A stretch of DNA of 64,000 bases from Methanosarcina barkeri MS. Lineage in GTDB: Archaea > Halobacteriota > Methanosarcinia > Methanosarcinales > Methanosarcinaceae. The translations under genes and the position numbers were made by a program. This document shows, piece after piece, positions 16,802 to 25,813 of this stretch. Location of the stretch: the NCBI RefSeq assembly GCF_000970025.1, contig NZ_CP009528.1, positions 4,265,168-4,329,167 on the forward strand. Reading direction: 5' to 3'. Numbering within the stretch: the stretch's first letter is position 1; every line of letters starts with the position of its first letter. A model generated the notes under the pieces. The model was given only the letters and a program-made list of their open reading frames with translations. It did no database searches and was not told where the DNA came from.

Positions 16802-18730
16802 ATGCAATATAGTCTGGGTATTGACGCAGGCGGAACCTATACCGATGCCGTAATTTTAAGAGATTCGGACAGCCGGATCCTTGATACCAGCAAGGCAATT
16901 ACTACCTATCCGGACCTTATGGTCGGAATTCGAAATGCAATTGATAAACTGAATCCGGAACATCTCAGCAAAGTAAAGCTAGTATCGGTTTCCACAACCC
17001 TGTCAACAAATACCATTCTCGAAAAAACAGGGTATCCTGTTGGTCTGATCCTGGTAGGGAACTATACCGTCCCAAGAAAACTTCCAGCAGACTACTGTAT
17101 TAGTGTAAAAGGAGGACATGATAGCAATGGAGATGAACTGCAGCCTCTGGACCTTACTGCCGTAGAACAATTTGCAATAAGCCTGAAAAAGAAAGTCTCC
17201 GCGTTTGCAGTGTCTTCGTACTTCAGCACAAGAAACCCGGAACATGAGCTTAAAGTAAAGGAGATAGTTCTTAAATTGACAGGACATCCTGTGGTTTGCG
17301 GATATGAATTATCTCAGGAGCTTGGAGCTTACGAACGGGCAGCTACAGCCGTCTTAAACGCCCAGCTAATTCCTATAACCTACCAGTTTATCCATTCCAT
17401 CACTGCCGAAATAAAGAAAAGAAAACTTGATGCGAAAATCCTTATGCTGAAATGTGACGGTTCGGTTATAGATATAAAAAGTGCAAAACTGCGTCCCATT
17501 GAAACAATATTCTCAGGCCCGGCTGCAAGTATTAAGGGAGCTTCTTATCTCTCAGGACTGGACACCTGCGCCGTAATCGATGTGGGAGGGACAAGTACGG
17601 ATGTTTCCATAATAAAAAATGGAGTTCCTGAGCTTTGTGAGAAAGGAGCAGTTGTAGGAGGCTGGCAAACCCGCGTAAAAGCAATAAGAATGGAGAGTTC
17701 AGCAAACGGGGGAGATAGCCATGTGTGGTTTAAGAAATGCATCAGGATAGGTCCAAGACGGGTTATGCCTCTTTGCGTTGCTGCTGTGCGGTATCCTAAT
17801 TTTAAAGAAAAACTTGAAAAGACCCCCGTGCCCCTGAGGACCATGCTCAGTGAACATACTCAGCCCACAAAATTTTTTGTCAGCACTGGAGCAGACCCTA
17901 TTGATCCTACAGAAAGCGAAAAAAAGTTACTTGAGATTATAAAAGATGAACCTCTTTCGATCTATGGAATTTTAAATAAAATGAACCGGTTCCCCTCTCC
18001 AGCAGTCCTTGATTCATTGATTCAGCAGCGTGCGATCCAGGCTATAGGCTTCACACCAACTGATGCCCTGCACGTACTTGGGGAATATACCGAATGGGAT
18101 GTGGAAACTGCCCAGATTGGAGCCAAAAAACTTTCGCGTTTTACTCTAATGGGAGTTCATGCTTTTTGCAAAAAAATAAAGCAGCAGATTGCAAAAAATA
18201 TGGTTTACAGCCTGATGTCCTTTATTCTGGAAGGCAGGGGAAAAGAAGGAATAAAGAAAATGCTGGAGGAAGACGTTCCTGTTCAGTATAAATTAAATAT
18301 TCCCATAGTCCTGCTCGGAGGCCCTGTAAAGGCTTATTATGAAGAGATTAAAGGCCTCATAGATGCAGAGGTTATAGTTCCTGAGCAGGCAAGCGTAGGA
18401 AATGCAGTTGGAGCTCTAGTAGGAAAAGGAATTAAAAGAATTGAGATAATTATAAGACCATCTTCAATGGAAAATCCGGACCAGAATTTCCTGGTATTTA
18501 CCCCTGCGGGAAGGAAGAAATTTGAGCAATATAGTATGGCAATAGAATATTCCCATAAAACCGGTGAAGAGCTTATTCTGGATTCAATGAAAGATTTTGG
18601 ACTTCCGGAAGGCTCAATAAAAATAAGCACAAATATGGAATACCTTTCTCCACCTGGCTGGAAACATACGCCAATGGAGACAAAAATGATTTTTGTAGGG
18701 ATCTGTAACCCTGAGATGTTAACTAATTAG
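16802..18730 (+). CDS. Hydantoinase A/oxoprolinase-family ASKHA protein, copy 2
   Basis: Tandem paralogue of the previous gene, 642 residues, similar end to end: IDAGGTYTDA loop at the N-terminus, VIDVGGTSTDVS in the middle, conserved GGDSHVW, FTPTDALHVLGEYTEWD, and LLGGPVKAY late. It lacks the KTKVIK insertion of copy 1. The ATG is preceded by a weak site and a 150-bp gap, so it may have its own promoter. The family hydrolyses ATP to open cyclic amides or carboxylate ketones, usually with a B subunit, which is absent here. Catalytic activity is therefore not assured. Duplication with retention of all nucleotide loops suggests both copies are functional ATPases. Confidence 0.72.
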   Translation: MQYSLGIDAGGTYTDAVILRDSDSRILDTSKAITTYPDLMVGIRNAIDKLNPEHLSKVKLVSVSTTLSTNTILEKTGYPVGLILVGNYTVPRKLPADYCISVKGGHDSNGDELQPLDLTAVEQFAISLKKKVSAFAVSSYFSTRNPEHELKVKEIVLKLTGHPVVCGYELSQELGAYERAATAVLNAQLIPITYQFIHSITAEIKKRKLDAKILMLKCDGSVIDIKSAKLRPIETIFSGPAASIKGASYLSGLDTCAVIDVGGTSTDVSIIKNGVPELCEKGAVVGGWQTRVKAIRMESSANGGDSHVWFKKCIRIGPRRVMPLCVAAVRYPNFKEKLEKTPVPLRTMLSEHTQPTKFFVSTGADPIDPTESEKKLLEIIKDEPLSIYGILNKMNRFPSPAVLDSLIQQRAIQAIGFTPTDALHVLGEYTEWDVETAQIGAKKLSRFTLMGVHAFCKKIKQQIAKNMVYSLMSFILEGRGKEGIKKMLEEDVPVQYKLNIPIVLLGGPVKAYYEEIKGLIDAEVIVPEQASVGNAVGALVGKGIKRIEIIIRPSSMENPDQNFLVFTPAGRKKFEQYSMAIEYSHKTGEELILDSMKDFGLPEGSIKISTNMEYLSPPGWKHTPMETKMIFVGICNPEMLTN

Positions 18731-18879
18731 AGATAATATTATATATTATTTATATATAAAAGTTAAATTAAAAAACCGGAGAAACGCTCAATTTGAAAAT
18801 AAACAGCCAGAGAACCAGCCTGCCGGAAAGAAGGATCGGCTACAACTGCAAATTACTGAATAACAGGAAGTAAGAGAAC

Positions 18880-19665
18880 ATGGATTCTTCACTTATTGAT
18901 CTTGTTTTCCGCTCCGATAAGAGAAAAAACCTTCTTATATTGCTGGATAGCGGCTCAAAAAATATTGACGAAATCAAGAACACACTGGATGTTACAGCCA
19001 CCTCGATCCTTCCCCAGATAAAGAAACTGATAGATCATGATCTTATTGTCCAAGAAGACAAAAGGTATAAGCTCACAGTCCTGGGAGAGTTTATTATCAA
19101 GAAGATAAAGCCCCTGATAAGTGCTCTTGATGTAATTGAGAAAAACAACTCATACTGGACAAGTCATGATCTGAATGGAATTCCCCGTCATCTTTTGGAA
19201 CGTATATCCGAACTGGGGGATTGCACCTTTATAGAACCCGACCTGAACCATATATATGAACCTTCTCAAGAAATAATTGACAGTATGGCCAATGCAAAGC
19301 ATGCTTCTACTTTTGCTTCTTATTTCAACCCTGCTTATCTCCCCCTGTACGTTGAGCTTGGCAGAAAAGATGCCGAGCTGTCCCTGAATTTTAATCAATC
19401 TGTCTGGAACTACCTATCAAAAGAACACTCAAATATGATCGATGAAGTAATGGGCATGGACAACGTAAGCCTGTATGTTTCAAAAGAAGGAATAAAGCTT
19501 ACTGAGATTACCGTAACTGATAGGACAATGATGCTGGGTCTTTTTGATAAAAATGGGAAATTCGACCAGCAATTCATTATAAGCTCCGAACCCAGCGCCC
19601 TTTTATGGGGTCAGGAGCTGTTTGATTATTTCAAGAGACTTTCCAGACAGGTAAACAAGATATGA
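18880..19665 (+). CDS. Msr-type methanogenesis regulator, second copy
   Basis: A 261-residue paralogue of the regulator at 4664. The N-terminal winged helix begins MDSSLIDLVFRSDKRKNLL and contains IDEIKNTLDVTATSILPQIKK. The FilR1-type C-terminal domain ends with EPSALLWGQELFDYF. In M. acetivorans, proteins of this type (MsrA-E) act in pairs on methanol methyltransferase promoters, so this one and the copy at 21.4 kb may be such a pair. The ATG follows AAGTAAGAGAAC with no strong ribosome site. The gene downstream is a complete insertion sequence. Confidence 0.83.
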   Translation: MDSSLIDLVFRSDKRKNLLILLDSGSKNIDEIKNTLDVTATSILPQIKKLIDHDLIVQEDKRYKLTVLGEFIIKKIKPLISALDVIEKNNSYWTSHDLNGIPRHLLERISELGDCTFIEPDLNHIYEPSQEIIDSMANAKHASTFASYFNPAYLPLYVELGRKDAELSLNFNQSVWNYLSKEHSNMIDEVMGMDNVSLYVSKEGIKLTEITVTDRTMMLGLFDKNGKFDQQFIISSEPSALLWGQELFDYFKRLSRQVNKI

Positions 19666-20174
19666 TTTGAAAAGATGAGTATCTAGTGCTTCGATTCCAA
19701 ACTAAATTTTTTATTTGTTGGAAAAATCCGTCATCGTCAGATCTATTAAAAAGTTAAGTTTTATGAACCTATTTCGGAATCGCAGTAATAGATAATCTCC
19801 GACTACCTCCAAAAACGAGAACGATATGGTAAAGTAAGAAGATATGTGCTTTAAAAGAATTTCCATGCAGAATTTTTCAAGTGACTTATTAAAAGGTAAT
19901 GAAAAGTAATTATAACTTATTAAAAGGTAATGAAAAGTAATTATATTTAGAAATAATATTAAGATATTATGATATATTATTTATGACATTGTGATGTATA
20001 AAAAATGGTAATTACCTTTGTATCCTAACTATAAACCCCAAAAATCCCAAATATAAATCTAAACCTAAAAAAATTCCGAATATAAACCTAAAAATCCCAA
20101 ATATAAACCTAAACCTAAAAAAATTCCGAATATAAACCCAAAAATTCCAACCCCATAAAGATCCTTTATCTCAT
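19666..20174. repeat. Repeat-rich intergenic region
   Basis: No gene is visible in about 500 bp. A direct repeat of about 28 bp (ACTTATTAAAAGGTAATG core) occurs twice near 19889 and 19917. A 50-bp unit beginning AAAATCCCAAATATAAA occurs at 20041 and 20091, followed by a partial third copy. The IS inserted immediately after it. Confidence 0.75.
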
Positions 20175-21311
20175 AGGACTTACGCAGTTAAAATGCCGAA
20201 AACTTGATATCTTTATAAATATACTTATGGCTTAGTGTTTCTCTAAAAACGTACGGAGTTATGGACATAAATCCACCTAAGTGTACCGACATTGACTACA
20301 TTAATTTTCTCATTGCGGCTTCTAACGTTTTTAGCTGTACTGAAGCTGCTAGATGTTATCCAGACATAGCTAATGCTCCTTCTCATGATGCTTTTACTCG
20401 TTGCCTTCAAAGGCAACCTCCAGACACGGAAGCACTATGGGAGGAAGTAAAAAGTTATGTCAAGCTTAAGGGAGGATACCTAATTGTTGATGATTCAACA
20501 TTAGATAAACCATACGCAGAAGAAATTGCTTTTGTTCGTCGTATGTGGAGTGGAAAACATCATCGTACTGTAAAGGGAATAGGCCTGGTTACCTTAGTTT
20601 GGACTGACGGTACAACCGTTATACCTATCGATTTTCGAATTTATAACATCGATGTAGACGACAAAACAAAGAATGACCATTTCCGTGATATGCTTGACAA
20701 GGCCGAAGAACGTGGTTTTAATCCCAAATTCGTTTTATTTGATACATGGTATGCAAGTGTGAAAAACCTTAAAGCCATTAGACAGAAAGAGTGGCATTTC
20801 CTTACAAGATTGAAAAATAATCGTTTGGTAAATCCTGACAACAAGGGAAATGTGCCACTTGAAACAGTAGATATTCCTCCAAAAGGACGTGTGGTTCACC
20901 TCAAAGCATATGGATTTGTAAAGGTGTTTAGGATAGTTTCAAAAAATGGAGACACGCAACACTGGGTTACAGATGTGCAAGAGATGGATGAAGCAAAACG
21001 TGAAGATTTGGCAAAGAAGTCATGGAAAATTGAGGAATATCATAGGGGAATAAAACAGTTCTGTGGTGTCGAAAAATGTCAGGCAAGAAAGGAAGAATCA
21101 CAAAGAGCACATATAATGTTCTCATTAAGAGCTTTTCTTAGACTGGAATTACAAAGAATCAAAAGTGGAATATCCTGGTTTGAAAGTGCTATGAAAATTA
21201 GAAGAGTGGCAGTGACAGAATACTTAAGGAATCCCCAATACACGTTAAATTAATTCAAATATTTGAAAGTTTGGAAAAAACAATATGCTAGGAGCCAACT
21301 GCGTAACTCCT
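20175..21311 (+). mobile_element. Complete insertion sequence, 1137 bp, with 7-bp target duplication
   Basis: One transposase gene bounded by inverted repeats. The left end AGGACTTACGCAGTT (20175-20189) pairs with the right end AACTGCGTAACTCCT (21297-21311) with one mismatch. Both sides carry the direct repeat ATCTCAT (20168-20174 and 21312-21318), the expected target duplication. Intact gene, near-identical ends and an exact duplication point to a fairly recent insertion between two Msr-type genes. Confidence 0.92.
20261..21253 (+). CDS. DDE transposase (IS4-like superfamily)
   Basis: The 330-residue transposase keeps the catalytic pattern: first Asp in YLIVDDSTLDKP (about residue 77), second in FVLFDTWYAS (about 164), and Glu in WKIEEYHRGIKQF (about 254), with the Y-R pattern typical of IS4-like enzymes. 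It is uninterrupted. The same protein type is, from memory, common in cyanobacterial genomes, so it may have crossed domains. The exact IS family should be confirmed against ISfinder. Confidence 0.88.
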   Translation: MDINPPKCTDIDYINFLIAASNVFSCTEAARCYPDIANAPSHDAFTRCLQRQPPDTEALWEEVKSYVKLKGGYLIVDDSTLDKPYAEEIAFVRRMWSGKHHRTVKGIGLVTLVWTDGTTVIPIDFRIYNIDVDDKTKNDHFRDMLDKAEERGFNPKFVLFDTWYASVKNLKAIRQKEWHFLTRLKNNRLVNPDNKGNVPLETVDIPPKGRVVHLKAYGFVKVFRIVSKNGDTQHWVTDVQEMDEAKREDLAKKSWKIEEYHRGIKQFCGVEKCQARKEESQRAHIMFSLRAFLRLELQRIKSGISWFESAMKIRRVAVTEYLRNPQYTLN

Positions 21312-21423
21312 ATCTCATTAAAAATTACAATGGCAAGGATAAAGGTAAAAAGTTCAGAGTCTTCTAGTATAGAGATATATATGATGTCACATATAACAGG
21401 TGAGACCTAAGAGAGGGAATCAG

Positions 21424-22212
21424 ATGGATTCATCATTACTGGATGTTCTCTTTCTTTCAGAAAAAAGGAAAAATCTACTTTTATTACTTCTGGACGGACC
21501 CAAGAACATCGAAGAAATCAAAAATACGCTTGATGTCCGCTCGAGCCCAATAATGACTCAGATAAAGATACTGATGAAGCGGGATCTTATTGTTGAGAGT
21601 AACAGACTCTATAAACTTTCCAGTATCGGCGAAATTCTGGTTCCGAAGATGAAAACAATTCTTGAAACATTCAACGTTTTTGATAAAAACCACGATTACT
21701 GGATAAACCAGGATATGACATCAATTCCTCCTGAGTTTCTCGACGAGATCGGAAAGCTTGGGAACTATATTGAAGTAAACCCTGACCGAAACCATGTGTT
21801 TGAATATCCAAAAGAAGTTGTAAAATATCTTTCAGAATCAGAGAATGTTAGGATTTCATCCTCCTTTTTCCTACCCATCTATCCGTCCCTATGTATAGAG
21901 CTTGCAGCAAAAGGCACGGACATAACCCTGGTGTTTACAGAATACGTTTATGATAGAATGCTCAATGACTACAAGAAGGAACTTGAACATTTCCTGAACC
22001 TGAAACATACCAAACTCTATGTCTGCAATAATAATAATATGAAAATTGCTTCAAGCATAGTCACGGAAAAGTTCATGGCGCTTTCCCTCTTCTGCAACAG
22101 TGGAATTTACTACAATCATAACCTGGTAAGTTTTGATGAAAGTGCACTTAGATGGGGAAAAGACCTTTTCAATCACTACAAGGGTATAGCGAGACCCATT
22201 ACCAAAGTGTAA
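21424..22212 (+). CDS. Msr-type methanogenesis regulator, third copy
   Basis: Third member of the Msr family here, 262 residues from the ATG at 21424, which follows AGAGGGAATCAG and gives MDSSLLDVLFLSEKRKNLL, aligned with the paralogues; the frame is open from a GTG at 21400. It has a winged helix with IEEIKNTLDVRSSPIMTQIK and a FilR1-type C-terminal domain with ESALRWGKDLFNHY. It probably pairs with the copy at 18.9 kb. The IS insertion upstream ends about 110 bp before the start codon, so its promoter could be partly remade by the insertion. Confidence 0.82.
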   Translation: MDSSLLDVLFLSEKRKNLLLLLLDGPKNIEEIKNTLDVRSSPIMTQIKILMKRDLIVESNRLYKLSSIGEILVPKMKTILETFNVFDKNHDYWINQDMTSIPPEFLDEIGKLGNYIEVNPDRNHVFEYPKEVVKYLSESENVRISSSFFLPIYPSLCIELAAKGTDITLVFTEYVYDRMLNDYKKELEHFLNLKHTKLYVCNNNNMKIASSIVTEKFMALSLFCNSGIYYNHNLVSFDESALRWGKDLFNHYKGIARPITKV

Positions 22213-22476
22213 AAAAATCGCGATATCAATTATTTCCATCTCACTTTACTATGGAATACTTTATTTCTGTTTTTTCTTCAATTCGTGATTCTTGGCCTCA
22301 TCAATAAAAAGGCATGTGTCCAGTAATTTTATCAAATTGATTTTTATCCTGTACTGCTAAAGCAGTCAAATATCTTTCCAGGCGTAAAGTATTCCATTAT
22401 AAAATTGAAGCAAAGAAAGAATCAAAAGAGTAAAATGAAAATCTAATAGATAACAGAACTTTAAAATAAGAATTTA

Positions 22477-22548
22477 CGTCCCGACTGAGACTTGAACTCA
22501 GGTCTAAGGCTCCGCAGGCCTCAAGGATATCCACTACCCTATCGGGAC
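22477..22548 (-). tRNA. tRNA-Arg (anticodon GCG)
   Basis: Folds as a cloverleaf on the minus strand: acceptor GTCCCGA / TCGGGAC, D-arm region GGGTAGTGGATATCC, anticodon stem GAGGC/GCCTT around the loop CTGCGGA (anticodon GCG, reading CGC and CGU), variable loop AGAC, T-arm CTGAG/CTCAG around TTCAAGT, discriminator G. No intron, and CCA is not encoded. Confidence 0.95.
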
Positions 22549-22721
22549 AGAAGCGAGCAACACTGATAAGCACATTCAAGGATATAAACTTTATTCTTCA
22601 AGAGACGACTTAACCCCTAATTTGCAGTTCTGACCTCGGCTCGGAAGTTGAGGAAAAAATCCTATTTCTCTAACATCACTATCAATAAAGATTAAATGCA
22701 ACAAGTTCGTTTTTATAATTT

Positions 22722-23906
22722 ATGTCAATGACTATAGGACTTGCGGGAAAACCCAATGCGGGAAAATCCACTTTTTTCAAAGCTGCTACACTTGCAGATG
22801 TTGAAATTGCAAATTATCCTTTTACAACTATTAATGCTAATCACGGAGTTACCTATGTGCGGGTTGAATGTCCCTGCAAAGAAAAGGAAAAGAGATGTGG
22901 AAAGTGTGTAGACGGGGTGAGGCTCGTCCCGATTGATATAATTGACGTTGCTGGACTTGTCCCTGATGCATACAAAGGAAGGGGACTTGGGAATACTTTT
23001 CTGGATGAACTTAGACAGGCTCAGGCAATTATTCATGTAGTAGACGCCTCAGGCGGGACTGACGCTGAGGGCAACCCTGTAGATATAGGAGATCATGACC
23101 CTCTTGAAGATGTAGCTTTCCTGAACAGGGAAATCACAATGTGGCTTTATGGCATTCTGGAAAGAAACTGGGTTAAACTTGCGAGAAAAATTCAGGCCGA
23201 AGGGCTCAAGCTCGAAGTTGTAATTGCAGAACAGCTTGCCGGTGCAGGAATAAGAGAATCTCATGTGAATGCAGCTTTGATAGAAACAGGGCTTGCAAGG
23301 CTGGACCATGTTAAATGGAACGAAGAAGATATGATCCGGCTCTGCGACACAATGAGAGAGATCAGCAAGCCTATGCTTATCGCCGCAAATAAATCTGACA
23401 TCGCCTCAAGAGAAAACCTGGACAGGCTTAAAGACCTTGATAAAATAGTAGTCTCTGTAAGTGCAGCAGCCGAACTGGCACTTAAGTCTGCAGCAAAAAA
23501 CGAGCTTATTAAATACAGTCCTGGAGACCGGAAATTCGAAGTGCTTGGTGGAGACCTTACAAAAGCCCAGAAAAAAGGGCTCGAAGCTATTCATAAAGTG
23601 ATTGCGAGACTTGGCGGTACAGGTGTCCAGGAGTGCATAAACAGGACTGTCTTCGAGCTTCTGGACCTCATTGTTGTATACCCCGTAGAAGATGAAGGAA
23701 AGTGGTCCGATAAAAGTGGGAATATGCTTCCTGATGCCTACCTTATGAAAAGGGGTTCTACCTGCCATGATCTTGCTTACCAGATACATACTGACATCGG
23801 AGACAGATTTTTATACGCGGTAGATGCAAGGACAAGGCTCAGGCTTGGGGAAAAGCATGAACTGAAAAACGGTGATGTAATCAAGATCGTATCCACTGCA
23901 AAGTAA
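22722..23906 (+). CDS. YchF/OBG-related GTP-binding protein with TGS domain
   Basis: The 394-residue P-loop NTPase of the OBG family is the archaeal YchF-like form, linked to ribosome function or stress. G1 is GLAGKPNAGKSTFF at residues 5-18, the G3 region is IIDVAGLVPDAYKGRGLG, and G4 is NKSD in LIAANKSDIAS. An insertion with four cysteines, CPCKEKEKRCGKC (about residues 50-62), looks like a zinc-binding loop. A C-terminal TGS domain ends with VDARTRLRLG and NGDVIKIV. The ATG at 22722 has no clear ribosome site and may be nearly leaderless. Confidence 0.85.
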   Translation: MSMTIGLAGKPNAGKSTFFKAATLADVEIANYPFTTINANHGVTYVRVECPCKEKEKRCGKCVDGVRLVPIDIIDVAGLVPDAYKGRGLGNTFLDELRQAQAIIHVVDASGGTDAEGNPVDIGDHDPLEDVAFLNREITMWLYGILERNWVKLARKIQAEGLKLEVVIAEQLAGAGIRESHVNAALIETGLARLDHVKWNEEDMIRLCDTMREISKPMLIAANKSDIASRENLDRLKDLDKIVVSVSAAAELALKSAAKNELIKYSPGDRKFEVLGGDLTKAQKKGLEAIHKVIARLGGTGVQECINRTVFELLDLIVVYPVEDEGKWSDKSGNMLPDAYLMKRGSTCHDLAYQIHTDIGDRFLYAVDARTRLRLGEKHELKNGDVIKIVSTAK

Positions 23907-24059
23907 ATAAACCCAATAATAGACTCGATAGACCTGAAAAATTTGTCATTTGGAACAGATCATACGGAACAGGTCTGGAAAGAATTATGAAGTTGAGATG
24001 AATAACAGAAAAGATGAAATAGTGGATTGCTTTAGCTTGTCAGGGAGGATATTTTTCAG

Positions 24060-24734
24060 ATGGATTTACTTTCTTTTGCATACCCGGTCTATGAGAGGTA
24101 CCTGACCTGGCAAATAGCCAGAGAATTTTCAAATATTCCCAGGCATGTAGCAATCATACTCAAGGAAACTGACCTTTTTGACCCTGAAGGAATCGAGAGG
24201 CTCACATCCACACTTAACATTTTTAGAAAATTCAAGGTCCAAATTGTGAGCGTCTATGTAGACATCCTGAAAACTGATCCGGCTTTAAAAGCCGAAGTCA
24301 TATCAACGCTCAAAGCAAAGCTGGAAAAGAACTTTTCGAGTCTGCATGCCGGCACAGGTTATAGAATATATGGCGCTGACGGAGAAGTAAATAGCATTGC
24401 TCCCGGAAATGATTTTCTTGTTTATGTATCACTGGGATTTGGGGGAAGAGATGAAATTATGAGGGCTGTACTGACAATCCTTGAGGAAGTTAAAGCAGGG
24501 ACTGTCATGCCTGAAGAAGTGGACGAAAAAATGCTTGAATCTCATCTCCTTGTCAACCACGAGCCTGATATCATGATCCGTTCGGGAGGGCAGAACCTTT
24601 CGGATTTCCTGGTGTGGCAGTCAGTTTATTCGGAACTTTATTTTACAGATGTTAACTGGAAAGATGTACGAAAGGTCGATCTGCTGAGAGCTATGAGGGA
24701 CTATCAGAAAAGAAAGAGAAGATACGGAAGGTGA
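24060..24734 (+). CDS. cis-Prenyltransferase homologue lacking the DGN motif
   Basis: Homologue of undecaprenyl/dehydrodolichyl diphosphate synthase, which builds polyprenyl carrier lipids for glycosylation. The C-terminal half is canonical: PDIMIRSGGQNLSDFLVWQ followed by YSELYFTDVNW. The N-terminal catalytic P-loop is not: active enzymes have HVAIIMDGN, whereas this protein reads HVAIILKETDLF, so the Mg-binding Asp is missing. It therefore looks like the non-catalytic partner of a heteromeric enzyme, as in eukaryotic NgBR. I recall a two-subunit enzyme being described in M. mazei, and gene order here (next to a zinc-ribbon gene and nrpR) fits one of its subunits; the identity should be checked. 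GGGAGGA precedes the ATG. The next gene starts 33 bp later. Confidence 0.8.
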   Translation: MDLLSFAYPVYERYLTWQIAREFSNIPRHVAIILKETDLFDPEGIERLTSTLNIFRKFKVQIVSVYVDILKTDPALKAEVISTLKAKLEKNFSSLHAGTGYRIYGADGEVNSIAPGNDFLVYVSLGFGGRDEIMRAVLTILEEVKAGTVMPEEVDEKMLESHLLVNHEPDIMIRSGGQNLSDFLVWQSVYSELYFTDVNWKDVRKVDLLRAMRDYQKRKRRYGR

Positions 24735-24767
24735 GTTGAGCTGGAATTTGGACAAAAGCACAAAAAT

Positions 24768-25274
24768 ATGCGCTACGCAGTAATTGTGTGCCCGAAATGC
24801 CGACAGCATGCCCAGATCACAGAAACCGGAAAAAAGACCCTGAAATGCCAGCATTGCGGCACTCTCCTGCAAACCCGAAAACTGAAGGTATTCCACTTTT
24901 CCGAAGATCTCGAAGACGCAGTGATTTTTCGAACTCACCTTCAAGCTGAAATCTCCGGAAAAGTCAACGAAAACTTTTCACTAATCTCACCTCCCAAAAA
25001 GTATGAAACCTCAATCTTCAAAGCTAAACTCCCAGTAAAAAACCTCAAACTCCCCGAAAAAAGCCCTTCCAATCCTTTCCCTATAAAAAAAGACCCAAAA
25101 TCAATTTTTATAGAGATTCTGAACACCACTGGTGGAAAAATAGAAAAAGAAGAACTTAAACAGAAAGCTCTCGAAAAAGGAATAACTCAAGAAAAATTCG
25201 AAACACTTCTCAAAAACCTCCTGGAAGCAGGAGAACTTTACTCCCCCCAACCAGGAATTATAAAAATTGTATGA
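24768..25274 (+). CDS. Zinc-ribbon protein with C-terminal helical domain (DUF5817-like)
   Basis: The 168-residue protein of unknown function has an N-terminal zinc ribbon, CPKCRQHAQI...LKCQHCGTLL (Cys at about 9, 12, 28, 31). A basic Pro/Lys linker and a C-terminal segment (about 110-168), KIEKEELKQKALEKGI, look like a small winged helix. It resembles archaeal DUF5817-type proteins. It probably shares a transcript with the cis-prenyltransferase homologue. Function unknown; nucleic-acid binding is plausible. Confidence 0.65.
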   Translation: MRYAVIVCPKCRQHAQITETGKKTLKCQHCGTLLQTRKLKVFHFSEDLEDAVIFRTHLQAEISGKVNENFSLISPPKKYETSIFKAKLPVKNLKLPEKSPSNPFPIKKDPKSIFIEILNTTGGKIEKEELKQKALEKGITQEKFETLLKNLLEAGELYSPQPGIIKIV

Positions 25275-25813
25275 AGGATATAATTAAACACAGCCACCTT
25301 CATATAACCCAGTATAACCTTAAACCCCCCGAATTCTAGAACCAAAATAAAATTCGGATAAAGCAGCCCCTGGGTGAGTTAAAAATCAACTTTTCTTGAC
25401 CATAAGTTTGCCCTCATGGCTTATTTAAAACACTTTCATTATAATTCAACCCTCTTAAGCGCAACCGTTGCGCCGGTTGATCACACAGTAACAACGTTTT
25501 CGATCAAACCTTTTTAAAACGGCTGCAGGTAAATCAGCCCTTTTCAGCAAATTGAAAAACAATTTATCTTGACCATAATTCAGCCCTCTTGAGCGTAGCG
25601 AAAAGGGCTCCGTCCTCCCGAGACGGGACTCGGGGACGCGATTAGGGAGATAAAATATATTAACTACGAAAAGATTTACTATAATTGAATATAAATAAGA
25701 ACTAAATCGGTTTTGGGCAAGCCAGGAGAGAACAGGCTTTACTCAGAGCTTATTTGAAAATTATAAAATTTTGTCACAATCAAGTCAATTCATTTTTATT
25801 GTAAATCATAACG
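25275..25813. ncRNA. Structured, repeat-containing intergenic block (possible RNA)
   Basis: No protein gene is seen. TCTTGACCATAA occurs twice (25394 and 25567), each followed by a GCCCTC-containing stretch, and a third related stretch starts near 25440. The last one is GC-rich and folds: AGCCCT (25582-25587) pairs with AGGGCT (25604-25609), and a 10-bp stem with a 2-nt bulge spans 25611-25638 (CCCGAG / CTCGGG core). This could be a small RNA or a degenerate dispersed repeat. The region after 25640 should contain the nrpR promoter. Confidence 0.35.
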
